This document shows positions 9,173 to 18,747 of a stretch of DNA of 45,941 nucleotides, piece by piece. The first letter of the stretch is position 1; each line of letters begins with the position of its first letter. This DNA is from Helicobacteraceae bacterium. Lineage in GTDB: Bacteria > Campylobacterota > Campylobacteria > Campylobacterales > Sulfurimonadaceae. The stretch lies in the NCBI GenBank assembly GCA_021163845.1, contig JAGGTH010000081.1, positions 1-45,941 on the forward strand, written 5' to 3'. The notes under the pieces are model-generated. The model saw only the letters and a list, made by a program, of their open reading frames with translations. It did not search any database and was not told the DNA's origin. A program made the position numbers and the translations under genes.

Positions 9173-11758
9173 TTAAACAGGTTTAACTGTTACACCATAT
9201 TTTTCTTCAGCGATCGTACGCTCTTCTAGGTGATAGTTTTCAATCTCGTTGAAGTTGAGATATTTATATACATCCGCAGCTTTGCCCTCAAGCTTTTGTG
9301 GAACGATACTCATATACTCTTCAACACTTGGGATACGTCCAAGTTTCGCACATACAGCAGCTAACTCTGCAGAACCAAGGTACACTTGAGTCCCTTTTCC
9401 TAAACGGTTGTCAAAGTTACGTGTCGATGTTGAGAACACTGTAGAACCTGGACGAGCACTTGCTTGGTTCCCCATACAAAGTGAACAACCTGGAACCTCA
9501 GTTTGTGCTTCTATCGCTTGGAATACATCGTAGTAACCCTCGTTGATCAGTTGTTGCTCATCCATACGAGTTGGTGGAACGATCCAGAATTTCTCAACTG
9601 CAACTTTGCCTTCACCACGCATAACTTCGCCAGCCGCACGGTAGTGACCGATATTTGTCATACAGCTTCCTAAGAATACTTCATCTACTTTTTCACCAGC
9701 AACTTCACTTAAAAGTTTTACATTATCTGGATCATTAGGACATGCTAAAATAGGCTCTGTAATCGTGTTGAGATCGATATTGATCACTGCTGCATACTCT
9801 GCATCAGCATCTGGTTTCATAAGAGATGGTTTTTCTAACCATTTATTCATCTTCTCGATACGACGAGCAAGTGTACGCTTATCTTCATATCCAGCTTCGA
9901 TCATAGACTCTAAAAGAACTACGTTTGATTTAAGATACTCAACAACTGGTGCGTCATTTAAAAGAACTGTACAAGCAGCTGCACTTCTCTCAGCAGATGC
10001 ATCTGAAAGTTCAAATGCTTGCTCCGCTTTAAGATCTGGAAGACCCTCGATCTCTAAAATACGTCCAGCAAAGATATTCTTCTTCCCTTTTTTCTCAACA
10101 GTTAAAAGACCATCTTGAATCGCTTGGTAAGGGATAGCATTTACAAGGTCACGAAGTGTGATACCAGGTTGAAGTTCTCCGCTAAATCTTACAAGTACAG
10201 ATTCTGGCATAGTAAGTGGCATAGATCCAGTTACTCCAGCAAATGCAACGATCCCTGATCCACCAGGAAAAGAGATACCGATTGGAAAACGTGTATGGCT
10301 ATCTGCCCCTGTTCCTACAGTATCTGGTAATACCATTCTGTTTAACCAAGAGTGGATAACTCCATCACCTGGACGAAGTGCAACACCGCTACGGTTTGAG
10401 ATAAAGTCTGGCAATGTGTGGTGCATCGTTACATCCGAAGGTTTCGGATACGCTGCAGTATGACAAAATGATTGCATTACAAGGTCTGCGTTAAATCCAA
10501 GTGCTGCAAGCTCTTTGATCTCATCACGTGTCATTGGTCCTGTTGTATCTTGAGAACCAACTGTACTCATCTCAGGCTCACAGTACATCCCAGGACGTAC
10601 ACCATCAAGACCACACGCTTTTCCAACCATCTTTTGTGCAAGAGTAAACCCTTTTCCATTATCAGCTGGTTGCTCAGGTGCCAAGAATGCATCACTTGTT
10701 CCAAGACCTAATACACCACGTGCTTTGTTCGTTAAACCACGTCCAATGATAAGTGGAATACGTCCACCTGCACGTACTTCATCTGTGATCGTATTTGGGT
10801 TGAGTTTAAATGTAGCGATACATTTACCATCTTTGTGTGCCTCACCTTTGTAAGGGTAGATAGTTACCACATCCCCTGTTTCCATCTCTGATACATCAAG
10901 CTCTAATGGAAGTGCGCCAGAATCTTCACAAGTAGCAAAGAAAATCGGTGCGATGATTCCACCAAGAACAACCCCACCTGTACGCTTATTAGGAACACCT
11001 GGGATATCTTCACCCATGTGCCATTGCACAGAGTTTACTCCAGATTTACGGCTAGAACCAGTTCCTACAACATCACCAACGTATGCAACGTGATGCCCTT
11101 TTTTCTTAAGCTCTTTGATCGTCTCAATTGGGTTTTCCATTTTTGACTGAAGCATAGAATTTGCATGAAGTGGAATATCTGAACGTGTAAACGCCTCAGA
11201 AGCCGGAGACAAATCATCTGTATTTGTCTCACCAGGAACTTTATATACAGTCACTGTGATCTCTTCTGATAACGCCGGTTTGCTCGTAAACCACTCTGCA
11301 TTTGCCCATGAAGTCATAACCTCAGTTGCTGCAACGTTTCCTGCTTTGTGTAACTCTTCTACATCATTAAATGCATCATATACAAGTAATGTATGCTTTA
11401 GGGCCTCTTTTGCTGCATCTACAACAGCACTGTTTGATGAGCTAAGTGCATCGATGATCGGTTTTACATTGTAACCACCAAGCATCATCCCTAACATCTC
11501 TACAGCTTTCTCAGGCGCAATAGCCGCAACGCTCACATTTCCAGCTACTACATCATTTAAAAATGCTGCTTTAACGTAAGCTGCATCATCCACACCTGGA
11601 GATACACGATTTGTTAAAAGATCTAACAACTCATCTGTACAGTCAGCTTTGATAAGTTCGATCAACTCTGCTGTTTGCTCAGCTGAAAGTGGTAATGGTG
11701 GTACACCAAGTGTCTCTCTCTGTGCTACGTGTGCTTTATATTCTTCAATAAATGCCAT
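9173..11758 (-). CDS. acnB: Aconitate hydratase B (bifunctional aconitase / 2-methylisocitrate dehydratase type)
   Basis: AcnB interconverts citrate and isocitrate in the TCA cycle, which in many Campylobacterota runs reductively. The 861-residue length and domain order (N-terminal HEAT-like domain, swivel domain, catalytic domains) fit AcnB rather than AcnA. Three cysteines that would hold the 4Fe-4S cluster are Cys699 (LGSCMTN), Cys758 and Cys761 (GCSLCMGN); the spacing between them is the same as in E. coli Acn[10 protein letters not shown] is also present. The ATG at 11758 has an AGGA site. A clear promoter upstream and a hairpin terminator downstream suggest a single-gene transcription unit. 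In E. coli, iron-free AcnB binds mRNA; whether that holds here is unknown. Confidence 0.97.
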   Translation of the reverse strand: MAFIEEYKAHVAQRETLGVPPLPLSAEQTAELIELIKADCTDELLDLLTNRVSPGVDDAAYVKAAFLNDVVAGNVSVAAIAPEKAVEMLGMMLGGYNVKPIIDALSSSNSAVVDAAKEALKHTLLVYDAFNDVEELHKAGNVAATEVMTSWANAEWFTSKPALSEEITVTVYKVPGETNTDDLSPASEAFTRSDIPLHANSMLQSKMENPIETIKELKKKGHHVAYVGDVVGTGSSRKSGVNSVQWHMGEDIPGVPNKRTGGVVLGGIIAPIFFATCEDSGALPLELDVSEMETGDVVTIYPYKGEAHKDGKCIATFKLNPNTITDEVRAGGRIPLIIGRGLTNKARGVLGLGTSDAFLAPEQPADNGKGFTLAQKMVGKACGLDGVRPGMYCEPEMSTVGSQDTTGPMTRDEIKELAALGFNADLVMQSFCHTAAYPKPSDVTMHHTLPDFISNRSGVALRPGDGVIHSWLNRMVLPDTVGTGADSHTRFPIGISFPGGSGIVAFAGVTGSMPLTMPESVLVRFSGELQPGITLRDLVNAIPYQAIQDGLLTVEKKGKKNIFAGRILEIEGLPDLKAEQAFELSDASAERSAAACTVLLNDAPVVEYLKSNVVLLESMIEAGYEDKRTLARRIEKMNKWLEKPSLMKPDADAEYAAVINIDLNTITEPILACPNDPDNVKLLSEVAGEKVDEVFLGSCMTNIGHYRAAGEVMRGEGKVAVEKFWIVPPTRMDEQQLINEGYYDVFQAIEAQTEVPGCSLCMGNQASARPGSTVFSTSTRNFDNRLGKGTQVYLGSAELAAVCAKLGRIPSVEEYMSIVPQKLEGKAADVYKYLNFNEIENYHLEERTIAEEKYGVTVKPV

Positions 11759-11788
11759 TGCTATTCCTACCTATATTAATTTCGAAAA

Positions 11789-11816
11789 ATTATAACGAAA
11801 TAAAAAGGGTGTGCAA
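11789..11816 (-). promoter_or_regulatory. Sigma-70 promoter of acnB
   Basis: The minus strand has TTGCAC (11811-11816) and a perfect TATAAT (11789-11794) separated by 16 bases. The -10 is 30 bases upstream of the acnB ATG. This is the best two-box promoter I see in the window. Confidence 0.6.
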
Positions 11817-11882
11817 GAGCAATGTTACTTTTCTCTACATTATGGAGTAATTTTATGATTTTAGTGTTTATATTCGTAACAC

Positions 11883-12275
11883 TTAAAGTTTTCGACGCTT
11901 GATTTCTGCGTCAATATATTCTTTTTGAGAACCATGGTAGTTTCTTTGGAGCCACAAAAGGTAATGCTCTGGTATATCTCTATACGATAAGCCTTTATAT
12001 TTTCCAAAACCCACTCTCTCTTCAAACTCTGTCTCTATGATATTTTCTTGGGATGTAGCCTGCATACCGAGGTGTTCTAGTAAAGAGCAGAAGCTTTCAA
12101 AGTTGAGGCGTTTTTGGATTACAAAGGTGTAGGTAGAGAAATCAAAGATCCCTTTTCTATTGCTCACAAAAGCTTGGATCTCTTGGATCTGCTCTACGCT
12201 AAGATCTTCGAGATTTTTTATATGGACACTAAAAGAGTTGGGATATTCTGTAAAAACAAATCGAGGTGTTACCAT
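11883..12275 (-). CDS. DUF3820-type small protein
   Basis: This 130-residue protein ends in FGKYKGLSYRDIPEHYLLWL followed by a basic tail (about residues 90-130). That is the FGKYKG...P..YLLWL pattern of the DUF3820 family, which has no established biochemical role and is sometimes labelled a putative quorum-sensing-regulated factor. The first 85 residues are a mixed alpha/beta region with no motif I know. The start ATG at 12275 has a strong AAGGAG site 7 bases upstream, so the gene is real. It lies 15 bases after the ftsK stop on the same strand and is very probably co-transcribed with it, though a link to chromosome segregation is only suggested by position. Confidence 0.7.
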   Translation of the reverse strand: MVTPRFVFTEYPNSFSVHIKNLEDLSVEQIQEIQAFVSNRKGIFDFSTYTFVIQKRLNFESFCSLLEHLGMQATSQENIIETEFEERVGFGKYKGLSYRDIPEHYLLWLQRNYHGSQKEYIDAEIKRRKL

Positions 12276-12290
12276 GAGTAAACTCCTTTT

Positions 12291-14528
12291 CTAGAGTATC
12301 TCACGGATACCTTTTGCATTTGGAGAGGAAAGGATCCCCTCAGCTTCGAGTTGCTCGATCACTCTTGCAGAACGGTTATAACCAATTTGAAGTTTTCTTT
12401 GTAGATAAGAGATCGATGTTTTTCTATCGGTGAGCACCACATTTTTTGCTTCGTTGAAAAGCTCATCAAGCTCTTCATAGGTATCCCCTGAACTCGAAGA
12501 GCTGCTCTCACTCTCCTCTACCAAAAAGCTCTTGTCGTAATTTGGCTCTCTTTGAGACTTAATAAAGTTGACGATCTTCTCGATCTCCTCTTCTGTACTC
12601 CAAGGAGCATGAAGACGTACAAGCCCAGTAGAGCCTGGAGGTGTAAAGAGCATATCTCCCCGCCCTAAAAGCGACTCAGCCCCTTGTTGATCAAGAATGA
12701 TCTTCGAATCAACCCTTTGCCCTACTCTATAAGAGATACGTGATGGGAGGTTTGCTTTGATAAGACCTGTGACTACATCCACAGATGGACGCTGCGTGGC
12801 TACGACGAGATGTATCCCAGAAGCACGTGCCATCTGAGCAAGACGCGCGATAGAGTGCTCTACATCCTTTCCACTTGTCATCATAAGGTCTGCAAGCTCA
12901 TCGATGATAACAACAATATAGGGAAAGTGCTCTCCACCCTCTTTTTTCACTTTCTCATTATAATTTTCTATATTTTTTGTGCGTGTTTGACTCATCAGCT
13001 CATAACGACGCTCCATCTCATTGACCATATTATTCAGGGCTACAATCGCTTGTTTTGCCTTGGTAATAACAGGAGTGAGCAGATGGGGAATATCATTGTA
13101 GATAGAAAATTCAAGCATTTTAGGATCGATCATCAGCAGACGCAGTTGATCGGGAGAATTTTTATACAAGAGTGAGAGGATCATTGCATTGATACCTACA
13201 CTTTTTCCACTCCCAGTTGTCCCTGCGATAAGGAGGTGTGGAAGCTTTTTTAGATCCGTAATAAAAGGCTTACCAACAATATCCTTTCCAAGCACTATTG
13301 TCAAAGGTGATTTCGACTCTTGAAAAAGCTTGCTCTCTATGAGTTCGCGCAAGAAAATAGTATCGACGGTATCATTTGGTATCTCTATTCCTACTACATC
13401 TTTTCCAGGGATCGGTGCTTGAATACGGATCGTCTCAGCACTCAGTGCCATCGCTAGATCATCTTGAAGATTCAGTATCTTGGAGACCTTTACATTGGCT
13501 GCAGGCTTGAACTCAAAAGTGGAAACCACAGGTCCTGCGTAAGTGCGCACTACATCCCCATCTATTTTAAAGTGTGCAAGCTTTTCAATAAGGTAGCGGA
13601 TCTTGTCATCCACTTCACTCTCATCGACACTATGGCTCGTTTTATCAGGCTTTTGTAAAAAATCTACAGGGGGAAGCTTAAAATTCTTTGGTTTTTCCGT
13701 AAAACCTTTTTCAATACTCTCTAAAAGTTTAGTATTCTCTTCGAGCTCATCCACAATCAATGCATTTTTTTGCTCTTTTATTTTACTTACAAGTTCTGTG
13801 ATCGTATGGGGTTTTGGCTCCTCTGTTATAGGAGACTCTGGATGTTGCTCTTCTTGAACTATTGAAGCCGTTTCTTCTTTTATCTTTTCCTCATGTTTTA
13901 TCTCTTGAGGTGTTTCTTTTTTTACCTGAAGAGACTCATTCTTTCTCAAGTAAGCTGGTTTATCAAACTCATCTTCAAATATCTCCTCTGGTACTTCGTA
14001 AGCTTCCTCTTCTTGTTCATACACATCGTCAATAGAAGCTGGGTACTCTTTATACTGTGCCTGTTGCTCTACTTTTTTTTTGATAGCATGGGAAAAAAGC
14101 GCCATCAATTCTTGTGTCGTTCTGTCAAGTAATATCACCAAAGAGACCATAGTGATAATAAACCAAAAGACCCATAAACCAAAAAAACCGATAAAAGGTG
14201 AGAGAAAATCTACAAAATCTCCTGCTATTTTGCCTCTAAATTCATTTGTAACAAGAAGTGCTTGTGCGAGTAAAAATGAAAAGAAGAGTAAAAAAGATGC
14301 AAGCAACACTTCGAGTTTGCGAAGATCAAAAGAGCTATTCTTGTAGAATAAATAAAGTGGAATAAGTGCGACAAAAAGATAGATAAAAGAGAGATACCCA
14401 AAATACTCATGATTAAATGCTGAAAAGAGCACTCCATAACTTCCCATCAATCCACTATCACCTAGAGCTGTTGCAAAACCAAGATAGAATAAAATACCAA
14501 AAACGACCAGAAATAGAGTATCTTTCAA
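12291..14528 (-). CDS. ftsK: DNA translocase FtsK
   Basis: FtsK pumps chromosome termini across the division septum and activates dimer resolution. The 745-residue protein has four predicted membrane helices in the first 140 residues and an acidic, low-complexity linker (about 150-300). The motor domain follows, with Walker A GTTGSGKS at 436-443 and a Walker B region LRLLMIDPK near 465. The C-terminal winged-helix gamma domain (about 683-745, with ISYLQRKLQIGYNRSARVIEQLE) reads DNA polarity sequences in known FtsKs. The linker is short compared with E. coli FtsK. The start is a TTG at 14528 with AAGGTG about 7 bases upstream; no ATG lies close by in frame. flgL lies upstream but is separated by a hairpin terminator, and no strong ftsK promoter is obvious. 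Confidence 0.96.
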   Translation of the reverse strand: MKDTLFLVVFGILFYLGFATALGDSGLMGSYGVLFSAFNHEYFGYLSFIYLFVALIPLYLFYKNSSFDLRKLEVLLASFLLFFSFLLAQALLVTNEFRGKIAGDFVDFLSPFIGFFGLWVFWFIITMVSLVILLDRTTQELMALFSHAIKKKVEQQAQYKEYPASIDDVYEQEEEAYEVPEEIFEDEFDKPAYLRKNESLQVKKETPQEIKHEEKIKEETASIVQEEQHPESPITEEPKPHTITELVSKIKEQKNALIVDELEENTKLLESIEKGFTEKPKNFKLPPVDFLQKPDKTSHSVDESEVDDKIRYLIEKLAHFKIDGDVVRTYAGPVVSTFEFKPAANVKVSKILNLQDDLAMALSAETIRIQAPIPGKDVVGIEIPNDTVDTIFLRELIESKLFQESKSPLTIVLGKDIVGKPFITDLKKLPHLLIAGTTGSGKSVGINAMILSLLYKNSPDQLRLLMIDPKMLEFSIYNDIPHLLTPVITKAKQAIVALNNMVNEMERRYELMSQTRTKNIENYNEKVKKEGGEHFPYIVVIIDELADLMMTSGKDVEHSIARLAQMARASGIHLVVATQRPSVDVVTGLIKANLPSRISYRVGQRVDSKIILDQQGAESLLGRGDMLFTPPGSTGLVRLHAPWSTEEEIEKIVNFIKSQREPNYDKSFLVEESESSSSSSGDTYEELDELFNEAKNVVLTDRKTSISYLQRKLQIGYNRSARVIEQLEAEGILSSPNAKGIREIL

Positions 14529-14577
14529 ACCAAATCACCTTTATATATGAGAGAATAAAATTAAAAAAGAAGTATAA

Positions 14578-14607
14578 CCAAAAAAGCTCTTTGGGAGCTT
14601 TTTTTGG
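14578..14607 (-). terminator. Intrinsic terminator after flgL
   Basis: GCTC/GAGC (14586-14589 with 14595-14598) is flanked by A6 and T6-7, forming a 10-bp stem with a 5-base loop. On the minus strand the hairpin is followed by a run of T and lies 20 bases past the flgL stop. The symmetric A/T flanks could also stop transcription from the other side. Confidence 0.7.
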
Positions 14608-14626
14608 CAAAATGACAGAAAATCAT

Positions 14627-16699
14627 TTAGAGATAATTAACAAGACTAAGTTTTGAAACTTTTCCTACAGTAGAGAGCATCGCTTCATAGGTCAATGAGA
14701 GCTGTGCGAGTTGCATCGATGCTTCTGCAAGGTCTGTATCAAGTACTGAAGAGCGCAGAGAAACCGTGCTCACTTCAAGGAGTGTTGCTCTATCGAGTGC
14801 TCTATTAAGAGAGTTTGAGTGCGCTCCTACTTGAGAGTGCGATTTTGTGACATGCTGCTGCAGATCTTCGATCATAGCGATCGCATTCTGGATTCCTACA
14901 TTTCTTGGATTTCCACTTTCACTATCTGGATGAAGCTTATTCTCTTCGACCGAACGAATCATCTCATCTATCGTTTTGAAAAAGTCAGTTTTCGGGTCAT
15001 TGATAGTCAATGCATTGTTCACATTAAATGTCATAATAGAACCCGTAGTTGTAGAGAAATCTCCACTTGTAGCATCAAAAAGAGAAAGTGTCGCTCGTGT
15101 ATTTGAACTATTGAGCTGATTGAATTCTAATTTTCCATCATAAGTAAGTGAAGTTCCACCAACATTATTAGATGTGCGAACCGCACTATCGTAGTCCGCA
15201 GCACTAGCGCTTGCAGGCAGCGTATTTGTAACTATCATGTTAATGACATCCGTAAACTGTTGGTACGTCATCTCATCGGCATCTACGGCAGCTCTCCCAT
15301 TTGGATCCATATTAAAAATATCATAGTTCGTCACCCCACCATCAGGTGAAAAAGTCGTACCAGATGACGCAAAGTCAATCTGTACATTGTATGGATTTCC
15401 ACTCACATCTGTTCCACTTAGATTAAATGCTTTGCCATCAAGTGATTCCCCAGCAACTGCAGAAAGTTTTGTCGATGGAGTAGCGAATGCATTTGTTCCT
15501 TGGATAACTTGGGATACATTCGAGATGAGCTTTGATCCTTTTTTTTCAAACTGTGTCTGATCATATAAGAGGGCATCAGTTGTGATCGTACCATCGGTAG
15601 GAGCAAAATCAGACTTGACAAATTCTTTGACAAATAAACCTGGTGTGTATGTATCCGACATCACATTACGAAAGTTTGTTTCTGCTCCGTTTAGGTTACT
15701 TATATCTGTTACATCCGCGGCCAAACCTCCACTAAAATCGGTCGCTCCAACCATATGAAAATCAAGTTTACTAGAACCTTGCATTTTGTCTTGAACTAGA
15801 ATCTCACCACGATCATTAAGAGATACATTTACTACATTCACATCTGAAGTGTTTCCATACGCTTCGCCGATCTTTTTGAGTAACTCACCAACACTATCCT
15901 CATCACTCATAGCGATTTTATCACGGAATGAACTTCCATCGCTTTGTCTACCACTTATGTAAAAGAAGTGCTTTGCATTTCCCGTATCTACAACATTGTC
16001 AGTATCCCCCATCATATCCCTGATAGTATCATTCGCTGTGATAAATTCCTCTTTACTCTCAAGCGGTGTATTTATATTTGTATAATCAGGGTATTTGGCA
16101 GTTAAGTTAAGACTATTTACATTAGTCGTGATCATGCGTTTGATTGTGGAGTCTTCACCTAAAAAAAGTTGTCCACCTGTGAGATTGTACTGTTGCTTTA
16201 CATTTGAATCAATCAAAGCACTCATCGCTTCGTTGTTTCCACGGTAAGTGCCATCATCAGCAATAGGTTTTGTATCTACATCCGAACCTGCAAAGAGATA
16301 TTTTCCATTGATTGAAGTATTTGCAAGATTTCTAAAATGATCTTCTAATCCACGTAGTTCAACTGCTATTGCATTAAGGGATGTACTATTTTGTGAGCCA
16401 TTGGCCGCTTGAATAAAAAGGTTCTTCATCTTATCTAAGCTCATTTGAAAATCATTCAACACCACATCCGTTTGGTTTGAAATTTTCGCACCGCTCTGAG
16501 TACTTTTTTTGATCTGTCCAAGAATATTGATCTCATTATCAAGACGCATTGTTTCAGAAAAAACACGTACATCATCTTTTGCGTACTGAATCTTAACACC
16601 AGAAGAGATCTGTTTGTTCACGTCATAAAGCTTACTATTAAGCTGAGAATTGTTCTCACCGTAAACATGTTTGTAGTACATTCCTGATGTAACTCGCAT
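14627..16699 (-). CDS. flgL: Flagellar hook-filament junction protein FlgL (HAP3)
   Basis: The 690-residue protein has a flagellin-type N-terminal coiled-coil domain (residues 1-145; RVTSGMYYK, then LNSKLYDVNKQISSG and a SINGKYLFAGSDVDTKP segment). Its C-terminal helix (about 600-690) includes LDTDLAEASMQLAQLSLTYEAMLSTV. These two ends form the D0/D1 core that links hook to filament. The middle 450 residues are a serine/threonine/asparagine-rich insertion. E. coli FlgL is only about 317 residues; long versions are usual in Campylobacterota. The start ATG at 16699 has the strong site GGAGGTG 4 bases upstream. A sigma-54-like element precedes it, in line with the RpoN control of this gene class in Helicobacter. 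No other flagellar gene lies in the window. Confidence 0.93.
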   Translation of the reverse strand: MRVTSGMYYKHVYGENNSQLNSKLYDVNKQISSGVKIQYAKDDVRVFSETMRLDNEINILGQIKKSTQSGAKISNQTDVVLNDFQMSLDKMKNLFIQAANGSQNSTSLNAIAVELRGLEDHFRNLANTSINGKYLFAGSDVDTKPIADDGTYRGNNEAMSALIDSNVKQQYNLTGGQLFLGEDSTIKRMITTNVNSLNLTAKYPDYTNINTPLESKEEFITANDTIRDMMGDTDNVVDTGNAKHFFYISGRQSDGSSFRDKIAMSDEDSVGELLKKIGEAYGNTSDVNVVNVSLNDRGEILVQDKMQGSSKLDFHMVGATDFSGGLAADVTDISNLNGAETNFRNVMSDTYTPGLFVKEFVKSDFAPTDGTITTDALLYDQTQFEKKGSKLISNVSQVIQGTNAFATPSTKLSAVAGESLDGKAFNLSGTDVSGNPYNVQIDFASSGTTFSPDGGVTNYDIFNMDPNGRAAVDADEMTYQQFTDVINMIVTNTLPASASAADYDSAVRTSNNVGGTSLTYDGKLEFNQLNSSNTRATLSLFDATSGDFSTTTGSIMTFNVNNALTINDPKTDFFKTIDEMIRSVEENKLHPDSESGNPRNVGIQNAIAMIEDLQQHVTKSHSQVGAHSNSLNRALDRATLLEVSTVSLRSSVLDTDLAEASMQLAQLSLTYEAMLSTVGKVSKLSLVNYL

Positions 16700-16746
16700 A
16701 ACGCACCTCCGTTTGCTATTATCGTCTTCTATTCACTAGCTATTCT

Positions 16747-16762
16747 AGCAATAAAAGTTCCA
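16747..16762 (-). promoter_or_regulatory. Sigma-54-like promoter of flgL (alternative: sigma-70 extended -10)
   Basis: The minus strand reads TGGAACTTTTATTGCT, with GG and GC exactly 12 bases apart as in -24/-12 promoters (TGGCAC-N5-TTGC). The predicted start site falls near 16736, giving a leader of about 37 bases. The same place also contains TGCTAGAAT (16742-16750), which could serve as an extended -10 for sigma-70, so the assignment is not settled by sequence alone. Confidence 0.5.
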
Positions 16763-16786
16763 TTTTATAGAATCGACTAAAAGTTA

Positions 16787-16815
16787 TTTACTTTTAAGCT
16801 ATATGTCACTATTAT
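16787..16815 (+). promoter_or_regulatory. Promoter for tRNA-Leu
   Basis: TTTACT (16787-16792) and TATTAT (16810-16815) are spaced by 17 bases and lie 22 bases before the mature tRNA 5' end. The fit to the consensus is moderate. Confidence 0.4.
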
Positions 16816-16836
16816 TTCACTCCTCAACAACACAAA

Positions 16837-16920
16837 GCCTGCGTGGTGGAATGGTAGACACGACGGATTCAAAATCCGTTATCTTCGGATGTGGCGGTTC
16901 AAGTCCGCCCGCAGGTACCA
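16837..16920 (+). tRNA. tRNA-Leu (anticodon CAA, reads UUG)
   Basis: The 84-base gene folds as a class II tRNA. The acceptor stem is GCCTGCG with CGCAGGT (one G-U pair at the end), the anticodon stem is ACGGA/TCCGT with loop TTCAAAA (anticodon CAA), the variable arm is long (ATC TTCG GAT), and the T arm is GGCGG-TTCAAGT-CCGCC. The 3' CCA is encoded. The long variable arm plus anticodon give leucine; TTG is also a common start codon in this window. Confidence 0.97.
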
Positions 16921-16929
16921 CCTTGACTT

Positions 16930-18249
16930 TTAAAACTCCAGTTGCAATCTTCCATAAAAAGCAAGTTTATCTCGTGTTTCGTTCTGTGCATTATTCAAGT
17001 TCGTTTGCCCTATTACTCCCTTGCTATATCCACTCAGACCATCATATATTCTTGCATACGCTACACCAAGGTCTAGTCCGAGATATTTATGCAAACGCAA
17101 CTGTGTCATCACGACACTATCTATTGCAACATCACTTCCTCTTTGAGGTGCATCTGTATTACCAAACCATCCAAAAGCGCCATAAAGTTTTGTCGTATCG
17201 TTGACCTTATAGCTCGCGTTAAGTTGAACAGAGCTCATTCCATATCCATTATTTGAGACATGGATCGAGTCGCCATCAAAACCTGTATCCGTTTGAGGCA
17301 TCACAGTGACGATCCCTGTATATCCCCAGTAAGAGTTTGTTTTGGTAAATGACATAGGGACTAAAAACCCTCGCCCCTCATCATCACCTTGCATATGTGT
17401 CACAAGGAGTGAAGAGGAAAAACCATCCCGTTGATACTTTAACTTTGCCAAAAAACCTAAGCCCTCTGCATTTTTACCATGGCTAAAAAGAGATTTTTGC
17501 GTAGAGGAGTAAAGAATATCTGTATCAAGATCAAGATGCTCACTGAGTTTATAGTTGAGATTGAGCGCTATATTAAGATGCTTTCCTGAGTATGGTATCT
17601 CATTGACATCCAAGAGTGTTGTGGAGAGTGTAAACTTTGTACCTGTGTTTGGTTTAGTAAAAAGATCAGCTTGATATTGAATAATATCATCCTCTCGTGT
17701 CGTCTCATCATCTTCTCGAAGTGAAGCAACAAAATAGTGAAGTGCAAAGGTATCAAAGTTGTGAAAACCCTCAAGTGCAAAAGGATTATATCCCCATCCT
17801 TTTGAATAAAGAAGATCGTGATGATACTCCTCAACTGGCACCAAACCTGCACGCAACTGTATCTCTTTGAATGGCTTATAGGCGATATATCCATGACGTA
17901 TTTGTACACCATTGCCAGCTGTATCGTTTGCATTGGTCACATTATCATTGGTGTGATTGAGCTGAAAACGTATTGAACTAGAGAGTTGATCACTAAACTC
18001 TATATCCACATTTTGACGGATTCTCGCACGCGCTGCGTTTTGTGTATCTTCCCCTGCTCTGTCATTTTCTACGGAATAAAAGTTGATACGATACTGCCCA
18101 GGAAATGAGATTTCATACTCACTTTGTTCTTGCTTTTTTGTCTCTTTGAGTGCATCGATCTGTTTTTGAAGTGATTCGATTTTGAGATTGATATCCTCAG
18201 AAGCAAAAACAACTTCAAAAATAGCTAATACGATTAAAACGATTTTCAT
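16930..18249 (-). CDS. Outer-membrane beta-barrel porin-like protein
   Basis: The 439-residue protein has a signal peptide (MKIVLIVLAIFEVVFAS) and a short coiled-coil-like segment (about residues 20-40, LKIESLQKQIDALKETKK), as in trimeric porins with a periplasmic or peptidoglycan-facing helix. A long series of amphipathic beta-strands follows, and the chain ends in LQLEF with a terminal phenylalanine typical of BAM substrates. I cannot assign a substrate; alginate-export-like or general porin families are possible. I choose the ATG at 18249 because it opens directly on the signal peptide; AAAGG lies 11 bases upstream, a little far. Upstream in-frame ATGs at 18258 and 18273 would add a basic extension. 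Its stop is 9 bases from the convergent tRNA-Leu 3' end. Confidence 0.75.
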   Translation of the reverse strand: MKIVLIVLAIFEVVFASEDINLKIESLQKQIDALKETKKQEQSEYEISFPGQYRINFYSVENDRAGEDTQNAARARIRQNVDIEFSDQLSSSIRFQLNHTNDNVTNANDTAGNGVQIRHGYIAYKPFKEIQLRAGLVPVEEYHHDLLYSKGWGYNPFALEGFHNFDTFALHYFVASLREDDETTREDDIIQYQADLFTKPNTGTKFTLSTTLLDVNEIPYSGKHLNIALNLNYKLSEHLDLDTDILYSSTQKSLFSHGKNAEGLGFLAKLKYQRDGFSSSLLVTHMQGDDEGRGFLVPMSFTKTNSYWGYTGIVTVMPQTDTGFDGDSIHVSNNGYGMSSVQLNASYKVNDTTKLYGAFGWFGNTDAPQRGSDVAIDSVVMTQLRLHKYLGLDLGVAYARIYDGLSGYSKGVIGQTNLNNAQNETRDKLAFYGRLQLEF

Positions 18250-18320
18250 TCGACACATAACCTTTCTTGGCATAAGCCCGATTTTTTATTTGCCTCATAG
18301 TATCCACCTATTGTAAAGTA

Positions 18321-18326
18321 AGTATA
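18321..18326 (-). promoter_or_regulatory. Possible -10 for the porin gene
   Basis: The minus strand reads TATACT about 70 bases upstream of the porin start, in the short gap after the HTH gene. There is no recognisable -35, so this is a weak call. Confidence 0.3.
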
Positions 18327-18330
18327 AAGT

Positions 18331-18621
18331 CTATAGAGTGACATATTTCTTTACAGTGCTGTAACTCACGCCACTTGATTGTGCGATAGAATAGTAGCTT
18401 ATTTTTCTGTTTTCCATACGTAAGATATTGATAGCGTTTTGTATCTTTGCTTTAGCTCTATCGCTTCGTATTTTAGTGGCTTTGAGGGCAGATTTTGATT
18501 TTTTGCTCACATCTCTTTGCTCTTCGATCTCTAGTTGTTTTTTGATCTTAGCTTCAAGTTCTCTATTTTCTATTTTTTTGAGTATGTACTCAACCTCTTT
18601 TTTATTCAATGTGAGTCTCAT
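18331..18621 (-). CDS. Small basic helix-turn-helix protein
   Basis: This 96-residue protein is strongly basic. A long charged helix (about residues 6-60, rich in K and E) is followed by a helix-turn-helix-like segment (residues 75-96, ISYYSIAQSSGVSYSTVKKY). That segment resembles the DNA-binding element of small regulators or of DUF6262-type proteins. I do not recognise a named family. The ATG at 18621 with GGGGTG just upstream is a better start than the GTG at 18627. It is divergent from the ATPase-MscS unit across 126 bases, and a tandem 12-bp repeat overlaps its own -10, so autoregulation or control of the divergent genes is a reasonable guess, not a demonstrated role. Confidence 0.6.
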   Translation of the reverse strand: MRLTLNKKEVEYILKKIENRELEAKIKKQLEIEEQRDVSKKSKSALKATKIRSDRAKAKIQNAINILRMENRKISYYSIAQSSGVSYSTVKKYVTL

Positions 18622-18631
18622 TGACACCCCG

Positions 18632-18655
18632 TGCTCTTATTTTTGCTCTTATTGT
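18632..18655. repeat. Tandem 12-bp direct repeat over the HTH gene promoter
   Basis: TGCTCTTATTTT is followed at once by TGCTCTTATTGT (11 of 12 identical). The second copy overlaps a minus-strand -10 (TACAAT, 18651-18656) for the HTH gene. Its position between promoter and start is where an autorepressor site would lie. Confidence 0.5.
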
Positions 18656-18709
18656 ACAGATTTTCTACTTTAGATCTTCTAACATAGCTTCGTAGTTCTT
18701 GCGATTTAG

Positions 18710-18718
18710 TGCTATACT
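18710..18718 (+). promoter_or_regulatory. Extended -10 for the ATPase-MscS unit
   Basis: TGCTATACT is an extended -10 located 29 bases before the TTG start at 18748. An AAAGGGA ribosome binding site lies between them at 18734-18740. Confidence 0.5.
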
Positions 18719-18747
18719 TAGGGATAAAAAGCTAAAGGGATGATCGC

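Noticed and set aside
18281-18300. A GG-N10-GC pattern upstream of the porin gene suggesting a sigma-54 promoter
   Set aside because: Only the GG and GC match; the TTGC and TGGC context is missing, and porins are not typical RpoN targets.
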